This document shows positions 7,186 to 15,924 of a DNA stretch of 64,000 bases, piece after piece (the stretch's first letter is position 1; every line of letters begins with the position of its first letter). Under the pieces are notes generated by a model. It searched no databases and was not told the origin of the DNA. It was given only the letters and a program-made list of their open reading frames with translations. Position numbers and translations under genes: made by a program. Source of the stretch: Chersky-267 sp963744115. GTDB lineage: Bacteria > Chloroflexota > Limnocylindria > Limnocylindrales > CSP1-4. The stretch spans positions 868,001 through 932,000 of the forward strand of contig CAVUSI010000003.1 in the NCBI GenBank assembly GCA_963744115.1, read 5' to 3'.

Positions 7186-9218
7186 AGCGCCGCGATCGTC
7201 CGCGCCAGGGCGCGCCGGAAGGTCAGGCCCGCCACGCTCCGCCACGGGACGCCGACCGTTCGCTTGAGTCGAGCGACCTCGCGCTCGCGCGCCACGAGAT
7301 AGCGGCTGATCGCCGAGGATTGGGCGTCGGTCAGGTCGCCGGCGTGCTCGACGAGGTAGGCCCGAGCCATGTGCGCGCCGATCTCGGCGTCGTTCATCGC
7401 GCCGAGATGGTCCTGGAGGGCGACGACCCTCGAGATCAGCGCCGGCGCCTCCGGTCCGAGCGCCTCCCGCACGAACTCGAGGGTGTAGCGAAGGCGTTTG
7501 GCCTCGATCCGGAGCTGGTGCAGGGTCGGCACATCGGCCCACTTCAGGACCGACTCGTAGGCCCGCACGTGCTCGTATGCCCGCCAGATGTGTGACCCCG
7601 CGGTGTCGCGAACGCGATGCGGGCTGGTCGGGTCGACGGGCAGGATGGCCGCACCGGGAGTGACCACGAACTCGCTGTAGTCGTCGACGAAGCGACGGTG
7701 CCCGCTCGAGTCGAGCTCGCGGATAAGCAGCCGCCGGCCTGCTTCCCGTTGCTCGCGCCAGGAGTCGAGGAGCGGGTCGAGCCCGTCTCGCTCTCCGCTC
7801 GGCAACGCAGCCGCGAATGCGGTCGTCGCCTCGATGAGCACGTCCAGGTCGCGGACCGTTCCGAGTCGAGCCGCGATCGTCCGCAGCCGGCGCTTGTACT
7901 TCGCCGTTCGGTCCGGGCGGAAGCCGTCGCCGAAGACCCGCCACGCCGCGCGCATCCGACGCGTGGAGACCCGCATCGCGTGGAGCTCCTCGAGGTCCGT
8001 GCCTTCGCGGGTCCCCTCCTCGCGCGCGAGCATCCGAGCCAGGTGGAACCGGAAGACCTTGCGTCCCGCCTCGGCGTGGAGGTCGTCCGCGCCCACCCCC
8101 GGCGTCTTGCCGACCGGGATCATCCCGACGAGCTCGACGTTCGACGGCGCCCCGAGGATCGGCGCCGGCACCGCCTCGGCTTCCTCGATCAGCTCGGGCG
8201 TGTCGTCGAGCGCTTCCAGGTCGATCACGGCACCCTCGACCGGACCGTCCTCCGAGGTCATCGGTGACGCTTCGGCCGGCTCGGGCGGGGACGGCTCGCG
8301 GTCGTCGCCCGCGGCGGTCGCCGGCTCGGCGCCATCGCCGATCGGGGTCTCGGCCGTGGCGGGCTCGCTGGCCTCGACGACATCGGCGGGTGCGGCGCGC
8401 TCGGTCCGACCCGTCGTCGTTCCCGACTCGGCCGGCGGCTCGGCGACCGTCGCCGATCCGGGTTCCGGTTCGGGGATGGTCGCGGGCTCGGGCGGCGGTG
8501 ATGTCCGGGACTGCGCGGCTCGGGTCGGTGGCCGGCGGGTCGCCGGCTCGGTCTGTCGGGCCCGGGTCGTCGATCGAGCGGCGGCGGGACGCGCCGCCTG
8601 GAGCGCACGCGCCAGCTTCGACCCGGGGGCCGACGTCAGTCCGTGGTGCCCGTCGAGCAGGGCCTGGAGGGGTGCGAGGGTCGCGACCGAGCCGCGGGTC
8701 AGCTCCAGCTCCAGCTCGAGGAAGCGCTCGACGACCCGGCCACGCGAGACGACGTCGACCTCGTCGAGGCTGAGCTCGACCGCCGCGTCGTCATCCGGCA
8801 ACTCGAGATCGCGCTTCCGGCGGAACTGGCGGATCGTCACGAGCTCGAGCAGGGGAGCGTCTCCGCACAGCTCGAGGATGAGCGAGCGTGCGGCCGACGG
8901 CGGCCAGGCCGCGGCTTCCGGGGTCCGGTCGGCCGGTCCCTCGAGCTCCTCGCGCCGGTGGAGGGATCCCTCGCCCTCTTCGGTCGACTTGACCGTCACC
9001 ACCGTCCCGCTCGACGAGGTCCGCAGGCGAGCCGCGTAGCCGGCTCGAGCCAGGGCCCCGTCGGCGGAGTCGATGTAGCGATCCTCGTGCTGGGTCGGCC
9101 GCGCTGCCCCGACCGCCCGGAACCCGGCCAGGGTGTCGGCGTCGAGCAGCCGCTCGCCGATGGTCCGGTCGACGACCGCGTACTTGAGCTCGATCTCGAG
9201 CGGTCGTTCGACCGTCAT
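7182..9218 (-). CDS. CYTH-CHAD domain protein (polyphosphate-associated)
   Basis: A 678-residue fusion. Residues 1 to about 210 form a CYTH triphosphate-tunnel domain with the metal-binding ExExK motif as EIELK at residues 8-12 and further acidic strands (AVELSLDEVDVV, ELELELT). A Pro/Ala/Thr/Glu-rich linker spans about 220-360. A CHAD domain follows (about 385-678) with its conserved basic helices, e.g. LHAMRVSTRRMR near residue 412 and LHQLRIEAKRLRYTLEF. CHAD domains bind polyphosphate and CYTH enzymes cleave triphosphates or tripolyphosphate, so a role in polyphosphate turnover or granules is likely. The ATG at 9218 overlaps the ppk stop (ATGA), implying coupled translation. Confidence 0.5.
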   Translation of the reverse strand: MTVERPLEIELKYAVVDRTIGERLLDADTLAGFRAVGAARPTQHEDRYIDSADGALARAGYAARLRTSSSGTVVTVKSTEEGEGSLHRREELEGPADRTPEAAAWPPSAARSLILELCGDAPLLELVTIRQFRRKRDLELPDDDAAVELSLDEVDVVSRGRVVERFLELELELTRGSVATLAPLQALLDGHHGLTSAPGSKLARALQAARPAAARSTTRARQTEPATRRPPTRAAQSRTSPPPEPATIPEPEPGSATVAEPPAESGTTTGRTERAAPADVVEASEPATAETPIGDGAEPATAAGDDREPSPPEPAEASPMTSEDGPVEGAVIDLEALDDTPELIEEAEAVPAPILGAPSNVELVGMIPVGKTPGVGADDLHAEAGRKVFRFHLARMLAREEGTREGTDLEELHAMRVSTRRMRAAWRVFGDGFRPDRTAKYKRRLRTIAARLGTVRDLDVLIEATTAFAAALPSGERDGLDPLLDSWREQREAGRRLLIRELDSSGHRRFVDDYSEFVVTPGAAILPVDPTSPHRVRDTAGSHIWRAYEHVRAYESVLKWADVPTLHQLRIEAKRLRYTLEFVREALGPEAPALISRVVALQDHLGAMNDAEIGAHMARAYLVEHAGDLTDAQSSAISRYLVAREREVARLKRTVGVPWRSVAGLTFRRALARTIAAL

Positions 9219-11383
9219 GCCCGGGGATCCAGCGAGCCGAGGATCGAGCCCGGTCGATGCGGCGCGTTCGCCTCGCGCGCGGCCTCGAGCGCGAAGCGTC
9301 GGTGCTCGGCGAACGTATCCACCGTGCCCTCGACACCGGTCAGCTCCTCGGTGCGCCGCCAGACGGCATCCGTCCCGAGCTGCCAGGAACGGCGGTCGTC
9401 GGCGAGCATCGTCCGGACGATCGCCTCGATGCGAGCGGCCGCTTCGGCGTCCTCGATCGGGACGACGGCCTCGACCCGTCGGTCGAGGTTCCGCTCCATC
9501 AGGTCGGCCGAACCGATGTACCACTCCTGCATGCCACCGTTGGCGAAGCCGAAGATGCGAGAGTGCTCGAGGAACTCGCCCACGATCGAACGGACCCGGA
9601 TGCGCTCGGACAGACCGGGGACGCCGGGACGCACCGAGCAGATGCCGCGGATGATCAGGTCGACGTCCACGCCGGCCTCGCTGGCTCGGTAGAGCGCCGA
9701 GATCGACTCGGGGTCGACGATGGCGTTCAACTTCAGGACGATCCGTGCCTCGCGTCCGGCCTTGGCGAACTCGATCTCGCGCTCGATCAGGGCCAGGATC
9801 CGATTGCGCAGGCTGTGCGGGGCCACGAGCAGGCGGCGGAAGTCGCGCTGGCGTGACAGCCCGGTCAGGACATTGAACAGGTCCGTCGCGTCCGCCCCGA
9901 GCTCCGGGCGGCAGGAGATCAACCCGAGGTCCGTGTACAACCGGGCGGTCTTCGGGTTGTAGTTGCCGGTCCCGATGTGGACGTATCGACGCAGGAGCGA
10001 GCCCTCGCGGCGGACGACGAGCGCGACCTTCGAGTGGGTCTTGAGACCGACCAGTCCGTAGACGACGTGGGCGCCGGCCTGCTCGAGCTTGCGCGCCCAG
10101 ACGATGTTGGCCTCTTCGTCGAAGCGCGCCTTGATCTCGACCAGGACGACGACCTGCTTGCCGCGTTCGGCGGCCCGGATGAGGTCCCGCACGATCGGCG
10201 AGTCGCCGGAGGTCCGGTAGAGGGTCTGCTTGATCGTCAGGACCTCGGGATCCTCCGCCGCCTGGGTGATGAACCGTCCGACCGAGGCGGCGAACGATTC
10301 GTACGGGTGGTGGACGAGGATGTCGCCGAACCGGACGGCGGCGAAGACATCCGTCGGCTCGTCTTCGTCGGGCGGGACCAGCCGCGGCGGGACGACCGGG
10401 GTCCAGGTCGGCAGCTGCAGATCGGGCCGGTCGAGGCCGGCGATCTCGAACAGACCGGTCAGGTCGAGCATCCCGGCGATGTCGTAGCAGTCCTCGGCGC
10501 CGAGGCCGATCCCGTCGAGGAGGATCTGGCGGGTCGCGAGCGGCATGCTCCGCTCGACCTCGAGCCGGACGGCCTCGCCGAAGCGCCGGCGCCGGAGCTC
10601 CTCCTCGATCGCCAGGAGCAGGTCGCCGGCCTCGTCCTCTTCGATCTCGAGGTCCGCGTTGCGGGTCACCCGGAAGAGGTGCGCGTCGGTGATCTCCATC
10701 CCGGTGAACAGGAGGTCGAGGTTGTTCGAGATGACCTGGTCGATCAGGACCCAGGTGTTCGGCTCGGCTTCGATCAGGCGAGGCAGGACGGGCGGCACCT
10801 TGACCCGGGCGAAGCGGCGCTCGCCGCTCTCCGGGTCCCGCAGACCCACCGCGATCGACAGGCTCAGCGTGCTGATGTACGGGAACGGGTGACCGGGGTC
10901 CACGGCGAGCGGCGTGAGCACCGGGAAGATCTCGTCGATGAACCGCTCCCGGAGGCGGGCGTGGTGCTCCGGGATCTTGCTGTACTTGACGATGGAGATC
11001 CCCTGCTCGGCGAGCGACTTGCGGATCTCCGCGAAGGCCGTCGAGTGCTCCGCGACGAGGTGCCGCACGACCGGCCGGATGAGCTCGAGCTGACGCGCGG
11101 CCGACAGGCCGTCGGGCGACTCCCTGGCGGAGCGGGCAGCGGCCTGCTGGCGAAGGCCGGCGATGCGGACCTGGAAGAACTCATCGAGGTTGTTGGCGAA
11201 GATCGCCAGGAACTTCACTCGCTCGAGCAGTGGGTTCCTGGCGTCCTGGGCCTGGTACAGGACGCGGGCGTTCCAGTCGAGCCACGACAGCTCACGATTG
11301 ATGTAGCGCAGGCCGGCCTTGGTCGGGACGCGCCGAAGTCGCGTCGGACGGTTCTCGGCCCGGGCGGACCGTGCGGCTGACAT
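9215..11383 (-). CDS. ppk1: Polyphosphate kinase 1
   Basis: Makes polyphosphate from ATP through a phosphohistidine intermediate. The product from the ATG at 11383 is 722 residues, normal for PPK1. N-terminal YINRELSWLDWNARVL and the stretch LAIFANNLDEFFQVRIAGL are the diagnostic PPK1 N domain; the catalytic His sits in YVHIGTGNYNPKTARLYTD (near residue 470), and VVLVEIKARFDEEANI and GTDAVWRR follow the family. An upstream open extension of 100 residues is low-complexity and lies over a region with no homologous sequence, so the inner ATG is chosen. It leads the two-gene ppk-CYTH/CHAD unit. Confidence 0.5.
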   Translation of the reverse strand: MSAARSARAENRPTRLRRVPTKAGLRYINRELSWLDWNARVLYQAQDARNPLLERVKFLAIFANNLDEFFQVRIAGLRQQAAARSARESPDGLSAARQLELIRPVVRHLVAEHSTAFAEIRKSLAEQGISIVKYSKIPEHHARLRERFIDEIFPVLTPLAVDPGHPFPYISTLSLSIAVGLRDPESGERRFARVKVPPVLPRLIEAEPNTWVLIDQVISNNLDLLFTGMEITDAHLFRVTRNADLEIEEDEAGDLLLAIEEELRRRRFGEAVRLEVERSMPLATRQILLDGIGLGAEDCYDIAGMLDLTGLFEIAGLDRPDLQLPTWTPVVPPRLVPPDEDEPTDVFAAVRFGDILVHHPYESFAASVGRFITQAAEDPEVLTIKQTLYRTSGDSPIVRDLIRAAERGKQVVVLVEIKARFDEEANIVWARKLEQAGAHVVYGLVGLKTHSKVALVVRREGSLLRRYVHIGTGNYNPKTARLYTDLGLISCRPELGADATDLFNVLTGLSRQRDFRRLLVAPHSLRNRILALIEREIEFAKAGREARIVLKLNAIVDPESISALYRASEAGVDVDLIIRGICSVRPGVPGLSERIRVRSIVGEFLEHSRIFGFANGGMQEWYIGSADLMERNLDRRVEAVVPIEDAEAAARIEAIVRTMLADDRRSWQLGTDAVWRRTEELTGVEGTVDTFAEHRRFALEAAREANAPHRPGSILGSLDPRA

Positions 11384-11549
11384 CGAACGTGTGGCTCCCC
11401 GGTTGTTCTTGAGACGCGTCGACACGAACGTCGATGGATCGTGCGCGCATCGATGTGGCCACCAAGCGTAGCACGGCCCCCCGGGACCTCCGGACTGGGT
11501 CGGACGTCCTGTCGGCGGCCGACCCGTGAGTCCCGCGGGGGCCGGCGGG

Positions 11550-11900
11550 CTACTCCTCGGCCTGGTAGCGACGCTCGCCGGTCCGCCGGTCCAGGAAGAC
11601 CCTGGTCCGGAGCCGGCTCGTGGGGTCGACGAACACCTCATCCGTCGGCTCGAAGCGCGGCTCGAGCGGGCCGGGGGGCTCACCGCCGGCGGGCCCGGGG
11701 ACGGCCGCCCTCGTGTCGTGGGCGTTCGAGCGGTAGCGCAGGCGCTCGAGCGCGGCCGACCCGATCAGGGCGAGGCCGATGAGGATCAGCGAGAGCGCGC
11801 CGATGAACGAGCCCCGGCCGCCGGCGGCCAGGATGACCAAGCCCCCGGCGATCGACACCAGCCCCGAGGCGACCAGGATGACGCGAGCGGTCCCGAGCAT
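11550..11900 (-). CDS. Small membrane protein, unknown function
   Basis: 116 residues with two closely spaced hydrophobic helices (about 5-27 and 33-52), then a soluble Pro/Arg-rich tail with EVFVDPTSRLRTRVFLDRRTGERRYQAEE-like charged strands near the C-terminus. I do not recognise the family. Codon use matches the neighbours, and the ATG at 11900 is the only sensible start. It lies between ppk and the ybjQ-like gene, all leftward, and may be the last gene of that small group. Confidence 0.5.
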   Translation of the reverse strand: MLGTARVILVASGLVSIAGGLVILAAGGRGSFIGALSLILIGLALIGSAALERLRYRSNAHDTRAAVPGPAGGEPPGPLEPRFEPTDEVFVDPTSRLRTRVFLDRRTGERRYQAEE

Positions 11901-11914
11901 GTGTGCGCCCCGGT

Positions 11915-12259
11915 CTACTCGACGCTCGGAGTGGCGCTCGCGTCCGGGACCAGCACGACGGCCGTGCCGTAGGCCACGATCTCCGACATCGTCCCGCCGA
12001 GCTCGGACGAGTCGAAGCGCATCGACAGGACGCCGTTGGCCCCGACGAGCGTCGCGTTCTCGACCATCCGGTCGATCGCCTGGCGGCGGGTGTCCTCGAG
12101 CAGGGTCGTGTACTCGTGGATCTCGCCGCCGACGAGCGAACGCAGCCCGGCGGCGAGATTGCCGGCCAGACCTCGACTCCGGACGACCAGCCCGAAGACC
12201 TGGCCCTTGGTCTCAGCGACGCGCTGACCGGCGACGTACGGGGTGGTGGCGATGATCAT
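11915..12259 (-). CDS. YbjQ/UPF0145 family protein
   Basis: 114-residue cytoplasmic protein of the YbjQ (UPF0145) family, which forms ring-like pentamers of unknown role, possibly heavy-metal binding. Family marks are a beta-strand start MIIATTPYVAG, the central GLRSLVGGEIHEYTTLLEDTR and the end strand ENATLVGANGVLSMRFD followed by EIVAYGTAVVL. The ATG at 12259 has GGAGA 7 bases upstream and overlaps the stop of the DUF971 gene (ATGA). Upstream residues in the open frame are Arg-rich and unlike the family, so they are left out. Confidence 0.5.
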   Translation of the reverse strand: MIIATTPYVAGQRVAETKGQVFGLVVRSRGLAGNLAAGLRSLVGGEIHEYTTLLEDTRRQAIDRMVENATLVGANGVLSMRFDSSELGGTMSEIVAYGTAVVLVPDASATPSVE

Positions 12260-12718
12260 CGGTCGTCTCCTGGTTCGCTGGGTGGGTCGCCGGTGTGGCC
12301 GGCATGATCCGGCCGGCCGATGGTCGCCCGACCCTCGGTCGATCGCCGTGCCGTGCAGGCGTCGCACGGGCACATGTCGCGCAGCGTGGCGAACGTGTAG
12401 TAGCCCGTGTGGTGTCCGTCACCCCAGGTCGGCGCGATCGCGTACTGGCCCACCAGCTGCATGTCGACAAGGCGGGTCTGTTCCGAGGTCAGCTTCGGTG
12501 CGGAGTCGAGCCAGCCCGGCAGACCGGCCTCGCCGCGGCAGAACGCACAGGGGCACAGCCAGCGAAGGGTCACGGCGTCGTACGACGGTCCGGTGGTCAT
12601 CCCGCCAGTCGATCTCGAGCGTGCCCGCGGCGCGATCGGCGTGGATCCTGGCCGGCGCGGTCGCGGCGCCCGAGGTGGCGGCGATGCCGGAGCCCGAGGC
12701 TGGATCGTGGATGGTCAC
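12256..12718 (-). CDS. DUF971 (GBBH-like N-terminal domain) protein, +1 frame break
   Basis: DUF971 proteins are small Cys-rich, probably metal-binding proteins linked to iron-sulfur metabolism. The C-terminal part reads LRWLCPCAFCRGE and MCPCDACT, both family marks. The N-terminal part, PARIHADRAAGTLEIDW, is in another frame; the two join as WRDDHR-SYDAVTLRWL if one base is removed between 12581 and 12596 (around ACCGGACCG on the minus strand). Reading from the ATG at 12600 would lose the first half of the domain. The GTG at 12718 lies 6 bases after a TACAAT box and has no clear ribosome binding site, suggesting a leaderless transcript. It overlaps the ybjQ-like gene. Confidence 0.5.
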
Positions 12719-12724
12719 GCCTTG

Positions 12725-12730
12725 ATTGTA
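12725..12730 (-). promoter_or_regulatory. -10 box TACAAT for a leaderless start (DUF971 gene)
   Basis: TACAAT on the minus strand ends 6 bases before the GTG at 12718. With transcription starting about 6-7 bases after the box, the mRNA would begin at the start codon. Confidence 0.5.
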
Positions 12731-12794
12731 CCCACCGTTCGGTCCCGGTCCGCACCGCACCGAACGTCCTGGGGACGGGTCCGCGGGTCGCGGG

Positions 12795-12800
12795 TATGCT
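12795..12800 (+). promoter_or_regulatory. -10 box TATGCT for a leaderless start (ABC ATPase)
   Basis: TATGCT ends 6 bases before the ATG at 12807, with no Shine-Dalgarno sequence between. It is divergent from the DUF971 promoter 65 bases away. Confidence 0.5.
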
Positions 12801-12806
12801 CCGGGG

Positions 12807-13787
12807 ATGGCCCTCGTCATCGACCGCCTCGTCAAGCGGTTCGGTCCGGTCGTCGCCCTCGACGGGATGGACTTCCGGGTCGAGCGCGGCGCGATCTTCG
12901 GATTCCTCGGCGCGAACGGGGCGGGCAAGACCACCACGATCCGGATCGTCCTCGACCTGCTCAAGCCGGACGAAGGGACCACGACCTGGCTCGGCCGCCC
13001 GACCGACGAGCTTCCGCGCCGGACGTGGGGCTACCTCCCCGAGGAGCGCGGCCTGTACCCGAAGATGGCCGTCCTCGATCAGCTGGTCTTCTTCGCCGGC
13101 CTCTATGGCGTCGAGCGATCCGACGCGACCCGGACGGTGCGCGAATGGCTCGAGCGTCTGCGGATCCCATCGGCCGCCGATCGCCGGACCGACGAGCTGA
13201 GCAAGGGCAACCAGCAGAAGGTCCAGTTCATCGCCGCGATCGTCCACGACCCCGAGGTCCTGATCATGGACGAGCCGTTCAGCGGCCTCGACCCGGTCAA
13301 CAGTTCGATCATGCGCGAGGCGTTCCTCGAGATGCGCGGGCGAGGAAAGACCCTCGTGTTCTCCACCCACCAGATGGAGACGGTCGAGGCGCTGTGCGAG
13401 TCGATCGTGATCGTCGACCGCGGCCGTGTCGTCGTGGGCGGAGCGGTTCGCGAGGTCAAGCGCGCGTCGGGACGCCAGGTCGTCCGGATCGCCCTCGACC
13501 AGGACGGGCGGGCGGACGGGCCCGACCATCTCGCCTGGCTCGATGGGTTCCAGGGCGCTCGGCTGACCCGGCCGGGCGCCGACTACGTCGAGCTGACCGT
13601 GCCCCGCGGGGTCGATCCGCAGGAGATCCTCCGGGCGGTGCTGGACCGAGGCGATCGGGTGGCTCGGTTCGAGATCGCCGACCCGTCGCTCGAGGAGATC
13701 TTCATCGAGCGTGTCGGGATCCGGCCCGGCGATCCCGACGACCTGGTGCTCACCCCGAGCGGCACCCCGGAGGCGGTCCCGTCATGA
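12807..13787 (+). CDS. ABC-2 type exporter ATP-binding protein
   Basis: ATPase subunit of an export-type ABC system. The 326 residues contain Walker A GANGAGKTTT (about residue 37), LSKGNQQKVQFI as the signature region, Walker B VLIMDEPFSGLDP and the switch His in STHQME. A C-terminal extension of about 90 residues ending in SLEEIFIERVG is the DUF4162-type tail seen in NatA/YhaQ-like ATPases. The stop overlaps the start of the permease gene (ATGA), so the pair is translationally coupled. Substrate is unknown; NatAB-like sodium or drug efflux is possible by homology only. Confidence 0.5.
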   Translation: MALVIDRLVKRFGPVVALDGMDFRVERGAIFGFLGANGAGKTTTIRIVLDLLKPDEGTTTWLGRPTDELPRRTWGYLPEERGLYPKMAVLDQLVFFAGLYGVERSDATRTVREWLERLRIPSAADRRTDELSKGNQQKVQFIAAIVHDPEVLIMDEPFSGLDPVNSSIMREAFLEMRGRGKTLVFSTHQMETVEALCESIVIVDRGRVVVGGAVREVKRASGRQVVRIALDQDGRADGPDHLAWLDGFQGARLTRPGADYVELTVPRGVDPQEILRAVLDRGDRVARFEIADPSLEEIFIERVGIRPGDPDDLVLTPSGTPEAVPS

Positions 13788-15094
13788 GCGGCGCCGGCCG
13801 GACCAGCCCCGGTCTTCGCAAGAACGGCGCCCTGATCGCCCGACGCGAATACCTCGACCGGGTCCGGACGCGGACCTTCCTGGCAGCCACGATGGTTCTC
13901 GTCGTCGTCGCCGTCGGCCTGGCGCTCGCCCCCATCGCCGTTCGCTACATCGACCGGAGCACGATCGTCCGGATCGGGATCGTCAGCGCCGAGCCGGACC
14001 TGCGGACGAAGTCGATCGAGGTCCTCGACGGCATCCTCAACAAGGTCCCCGACGGCAGCGACCCGGCCACCTGGCGGAAGCCGTACGCCTTCGTCGAGCT
14101 CGCCGACGCCGGCGCGGCCGCACGAGGCGTCGACGAAGGCGACCTCCGCGGCGTCCTGACCGTCTCCAGGGCGGCCGACCGGGGCCTCGACTTCACCTTC
14201 CGGACGTCGGGTGCATCCGACAGCACGATCAGCCAGGTGATGCAGTTCGCCTCGTTCGGCGTCGGCGTGCTGGATGCCGGTGCCCAGTTCCGCCCACCCA
14301 ACTTCACGGTCGAGTCGACGACCGGAGCGACCGACGCCGGCCGCCCGATCGGCGCCCAGGCGACGGCCAGCCGAGCGGTCCTGTCGACGATCCTCATCAT
14401 CCTCATCTTCATCACCCTGACGATCTACGGGATGTGGGTCGCGACGAGCGTCGCGGCCGAGAAGAGCACCCGGGTGATGGAGCTACTGATCAGCGCGGCG
14501 ACCCCCCGCGAGCTGCTGGTCGGGAAGGTCGTCGGCGTGGGCGGCGCCGGGCTCACGCAGTACGTGGCGATCCTGCTGCCGGCCGCGATCGTCGTCCTTC
14601 TCCAGGAGCCGTTGTCGACGCTCCTGCTCGGCCCGGGGCCGGCTGGCGAGGCGCCGCTTCAGGGGTTGACGCTGCCGATCCTGGCGGCGTTCCTGATGTT
14701 CTTCGTCCTCGGCTTCGTGCTGTATGCCCTGCTCTATGCGGCCGCGGGCTCCCTCGTCAGCCGCCAGGAGGACGTCCAGCAGCTCGCCCTTCCGCTGAGC
14801 CTCATCTCGATGGCGAGCTACATCATCGCCGTAACGGGGATCGCCTCGGTCGGTTCGACGTTCATGATCGTCATGTCGTTCGTGCCGTTCTCGAGCCCGT
14901 TCGTGATGCTGTCGCGGATCCTGGTCGGACGGGTCGAACCATGGGAGATCCTGTTGTCGGCCGGGATCCTGGCGGCGTCGAGCGCGGTCGTCCTCGTCCT
15001 CGCCTCGCGGATCTACGCGACCGGTGTGCTGCTGTACGGGCAGCGCCCGGGCATCCGCGACTTCCTCCGCGCCGCTCGGACGGCGATCGGCTGA
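13784..15094 (+). CDS. ABC-2 type exporter permease (NatB/YhaP-like)
   Basis: 436-residue membrane partner of the preceding ATPase. It has one N-terminal membrane helix (about residues 34-55, FLAATMVLVVVAVGLALAP), a soluble extracytoplasmic domain of about 130 residues, then five or six helices from residue 205 on. The conserved VAAEKSTRVMELLISAATPRELLVGK motif region is typical of ABC2_membrane_3/NatB permeases. Length and topology fit the family. It is followed 6 bases later by a convergent gene, so it ends this operon. Confidence 0.5.
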   Translation: MSGAGRTSPGLRKNGALIARREYLDRVRTRTFLAATMVLVVVAVGLALAPIAVRYIDRSTIVRIGIVSAEPDLRTKSIEVLDGILNKVPDGSDPATWRKPYAFVELADAGAAARGVDEGDLRGVLTVSRAADRGLDFTFRTSGASDSTISQVMQFASFGVGVLDAGAQFRPPNFTVESTTGATDAGRPIGAQATASRAVLSTILIILIFITLTIYGMWVATSVAAEKSTRVMELLISAATPRELLVGKVVGVGGAGLTQYVAILLPAAIVVLLQEPLSTLLLGPGPAGEAPLQGLTLPILAAFLMFFVLGFVLYALLYAAAGSLVSRQEDVQQLALPLSLISMASYIIAVTGIASVGSTFMIVMSFVPFSSPFVMLSRILVGRVEPWEILLSAGILAASSAVVLVLASRIYATGVLLYGQRPGIRDFLRAARTAIG

Positions 15095-15100
15095 CCGCCT

Positions 15101-15892
15101 TCAGTCGCCGAGGTCGAGCGGGAGTCGCTGGATGAGGGCCAGGATCGGCGTGGTGCCGGCCGGAGGCGTCGGACCCTCGGCCGGGTCGACCGAGCCGGTC
15201 CCCTCCGCCGTCGGCGCCCCGGCATCGCCGGCGGCCGACGGATCCGCTGGCACGAGCCGCCACAGACGGCTCCGGACGCCCGACAGGTATGGGCTGCGTC
15301 GATGCCGGCCGACGACCGCCGAGATGCCCTGGGCACTGGCCGCCGCATGGAGCGCTCGACCCTCGCCGCGGATCGCCGGGACGACGAGCACCGAGCTGCC
15401 GGCTTCGACCGTCCGCTCGAGGCGCTCGCGGCGCCGTTCGAGCGGTTCGGCCAGGAGCGGGACCCCGTCGAGGGCGACGAGGTCGAAGGCGAGGTACACG
15501 ACGATCCCGCCGGGCCGGCCGGCGAGCCGATCGGCAAGGCCGGCCGCGTCCGTCCGACCGGCCGCGTCGACCACGACGAGCGAACCGTCGAGCACCGCGG
15601 CATGACCGCCCAGACGGCCGATGAGCCCACCGGTCCCGGTCAGCTCCGGAAGGACCCTGGCGCGATCGCGACCGCGCCGGTCGACGATCCGCACCGACCC
15701 CTCCCCACTGGACGGATCGACGTCCACGTAGGCGAAGGCACGCTCGCCGCCCCACCACGGCTCGAACAGGTCGTCCGCGTCGTCGAACGGCGTCTCGACC
15801 GTGCGGGCCAGCATGTGCCTCAGCGCCGCCGGCGGGCCGGGACGCTCGGGATCCATCCGGAAGCTCAGCTGGTCGCCGTCGGATGACGTCAT
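15101..15892 (-). CDS. Degenerate ATP-dependent DNA ligase-like protein (likely inactive)
   Basis: 263 residues that resemble the adenylation domain of LigD-type ATP-dependent DNA ligases. Motif III appears as AVLDGSLVVVD (usual LDGELV, with Glu replaced by Ser) and motif IIIa as VYLAFDLVALDGVPLL followed by PLERRRERL. Where motif I (KxDGxR) should be, the sequence is EPWWGGERAFAYV, so the lysine that carries AMP is absent, and motifs IV and V (EGxVxK, KxK) are not seen. No OB-fold follows. It is probably a catalytically dead paralogue with a binding or regulatory role. It converges on the ABC permease and is divergent from the S9 peptidase. Confidence 0.5.
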   Translation of the reverse strand: MTSSDGDQLSFRMDPERPGPPAALRHMLARTVETPFDDADDLFEPWWGGERAFAYVDVDPSSGEGSVRIVDRRGRDRARVLPELTGTGGLIGRLGGHAAVLDGSLVVVDAAGRTDAAGLADRLAGRPGGIVVYLAFDLVALDGVPLLAEPLERRRERLERTVEAGSSVLVVPAIRGEGRALHAAASAQGISAVVGRHRRSPYLSGVRSRLWRLVPADPSAAGDAGAPTAEGTGSVDPAEGPTPPAGTTPILALIQRLPLDLGD

Positions 15893-15911
15893 CGCCCGCG
15901 ATGGTACCGGC

Positions 15912-15917
15912 TAGACT
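15912..15917 (+). promoter_or_regulatory. -10 box TAGACT for a leaderless start (S9 peptidase)
   Basis: TAGACT ends 7 bases before the ATG at 15925; there is no Shine-Dalgarno sequence in between. Confidence 0.5.
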
Positions 15918-15924
15918 CGCGGCC

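Noticed and set aside
12256..12600. Intact 114-residue DUF971 protein from the ATG at 12600
   Set aside because: The N-terminal half of the domain is clearly present upstream in another frame, so this start would give half a domain; a frame break is the better explanation.
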